Assembly: GCA_029939085.1 (NCBI GenBank)
Contig: JAOZTQ010000057.1
Coordinates: 1-7,808, forward strand
From: Candidatus Nanopelagicales bacterium
GTDB lineage: Bacteria; Actinomycetota; Actinomycetes; S36-B12; GCA-2699445
Reading direction: 5' to 3'
Length of the DNA: 7,808 nt
Each line of letters starts with the position of its first letter. Within the stretch, counting starts at the first letter, position 1. Shown here one piece after another: positions 7,195-7,808 of this stretch. The translations under genes were made by a program, and so were the position numbers. The notes below the pieces were generated by a model. That model was given only the letters and a program-made list of their open reading frames with translations, ran no database searches and was not told the DNA's origin.

Positions 7195-7200
7195 CTCCTT
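7195..7200 (-). promoter_or_regulatory. Shine-Dalgarno that sets the Lsr2-like start
   Basis: AAGGAG on the minus strand, 6 nt before ATG 7188. It overlaps codons 3-4 of the longer TTG-start frame, which is therefore rejected. Confidence 0.8.
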
Positions 7201-7206
7201 GATCAA

Positions 7207-7440
7207 TCCTTTATTAATACCTAATCACTACGAAAATATATCTGGGTATAGGCAAGTCGCAATAAGAATGATTGGACGCAGACTTCGCTCTTATCGTCGA
7301 AGTGCTTGACCGTATATGTGGATAGCTTCAGATTGTTATTACATGGCTAATCGATCATTCCATACATAATGATGGATTTAATAAATAAGGTACAGAGCAG
7401 CAGTCACGTTAAAGATGGCCTCAACATCAGTCGATGGCTA
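7207..7440. other. AT-rich intergenic stretch between divergent genes
   Basis: By my count 7201-7440 is about 38% G+C, clearly lower than the coding regions around it. It holds the promoter of the Lsr2-like gene on the minus strand. For the plus-strand membrane protein, TTTAAT at 7377-7382 is a possible -10 with no good -35. A small dyad ACTTCG (7282-7287) with CGAAGT (7298-7303) is present. I see no further gene, tRNA or riboswitch. Confidence 0.6.
7235..7262 (-). promoter_or_regulatory. Sigma-70-type promoter of the Lsr2-like gene
   Basis: Minus strand: TTGCGA (7262-7257, four of six matches to TTGACA), a 16-bp spacer, and TATATT (7240-7235, five of six matches to TATAAT). Transcription would begin near 7228 and give a leader of about 40 nt before ATG 7188. 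This is the best promoter pair I found in the window. Confidence 0.5.
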
Positions 7441-7450
7441 GGCTCTTTGC

Positions 7451-7808
7451 ATGGATCAGTGCGTAAATGAGCCCTTGAGCACAACCGCTCAGGTCATGGT
7501 TTTTGCAGATTATGCATGGGGGACGCTTGGTCTGGTCGCTGTCTTACTTCTGATTCGCTTCGGAAAATTGGAAAAGTGGGTTCTATGGGCCTACGGCCTC
7601 GGTTGGGTGCTTGGCGTTACTTTTGAACTACCGCAACAACTACTTAACTTTACCTATGCCGCCAACTGCGAGATCGATACGCTCGAACCAAAATACGTAA
7701 TGTGGATCTTCCACGCGGCTGGTGACTCCGTGCTACTGCTGCTGATCCTAGGGTTGACCTATCTCATTTGGCGTCGACGAATGTTGGAAAAGTTCTTGTG
7801 GCCGGCAG
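7451..7808 (+). CDS. Membrane protein of unknown function, cut by the window edge
   Basis: A frame that opens after a stop at 7439-7441, starts with ATG at 7451 and stays open for 119 residues to the edge. An AGG at 7440-7442, 8 nt upstream, is a weak Shine-Dalgarno; ATG 7496 is an alternative start. Hydrophobic segments lie at about 19-36, 43-60 and 83-107, followed by basic RRR (108-110), so it has at least three membrane helices. Charged or polar residues Glu59, His88 and Asp92 lie within or next to helices, and a Cys pair (4 and 73) flanks the first two helices. I do not recognise the family. Codon use looks like that of the neighbouring genes, so I think it is a true gene. Confidence 0.7.
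   Translation, partial: MDQCVNEPLSTTAQVMVFADYAWGTLGLVAVLLLIRFGKLEKWVLWAYGLGWVLGVTFELPQQLLNFTYAANCEIDTLEPKYVMWIFHAAGDSVLLLLILGLTYLIWRRRMLEKFLWPA

Overview
The window looks like a piece of an actinobacterial chromosome of moderate G+C. The reasons are the DUF3618 protein, the actinobacterial second-type GroES ending in a TGLYL-like tail, an Lsr2-type DNA-binding domain, GTG starts on several genes, and an operator matching the Nur box known from Streptomyces. I cannot name genus or species. It reads as an ordinary chromosomal stretch: I see no transposase, integrase, phage gene, CRISPR array, rRNA or tRNA.

Layout. Positions 1-138 hold no gene I can support. Positions 140-240 hold two strong tandem hairpins, the second followed by a U-run on the minus strand. 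This is the terminator of the long minus-strand gene run and possibly a small structured RNA. From 5653 down to 298 seven minus-strand genes follow one another closely: cbiM, cbiN, cbiQ, cbiO (a complete energy-coupling-factor type Ni/Co importer with overlapping start and stop codons), then a DUF3618 membrane protein, a stand-alone GroES-family protein and acetoacetyl-CoA synthetase. Diverging from cbiM is a bacterioferritin-comigratory-protein type peroxiredoxin (5870-6334, +). Downstream and convergent lie a small acidic, His-rich protein (6455-6607, -) and a basic protein with an Lsr2-like C-terminal domain (6799-7188, -). An AT-rich intergenic stretch (7189-7450) separates these from a membrane protein cut by the right edge (7451 onward, +).

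How the parts fit. The strongest regulatory signal is a perfect 9-bp dyad, TTATTGCAA-N5-TTGCAATAA, at 5683-5705, just upstream of cbiM. It contains the TTGCAA-N5-TTGCAA pattern of the Fur-family nickel regulator Nur. I saw no cobalamin riboswitch in the leader. Together these favour nickel over cobalt as the imported metal and suggest nickel repression of the operon. From memory, DUF3618, this GroES type and the peroxiredoxin are neighbours in many actinobacteria; here the metal importer sits between them. Several computed longest reading frames are too long at the N-terminus. I moved starts for cbiM, cbiQ, cbiO, DUF3618, the peroxiredoxin and the Lsr2-like gene using Shine-Dalgarno positions and family N-termini.
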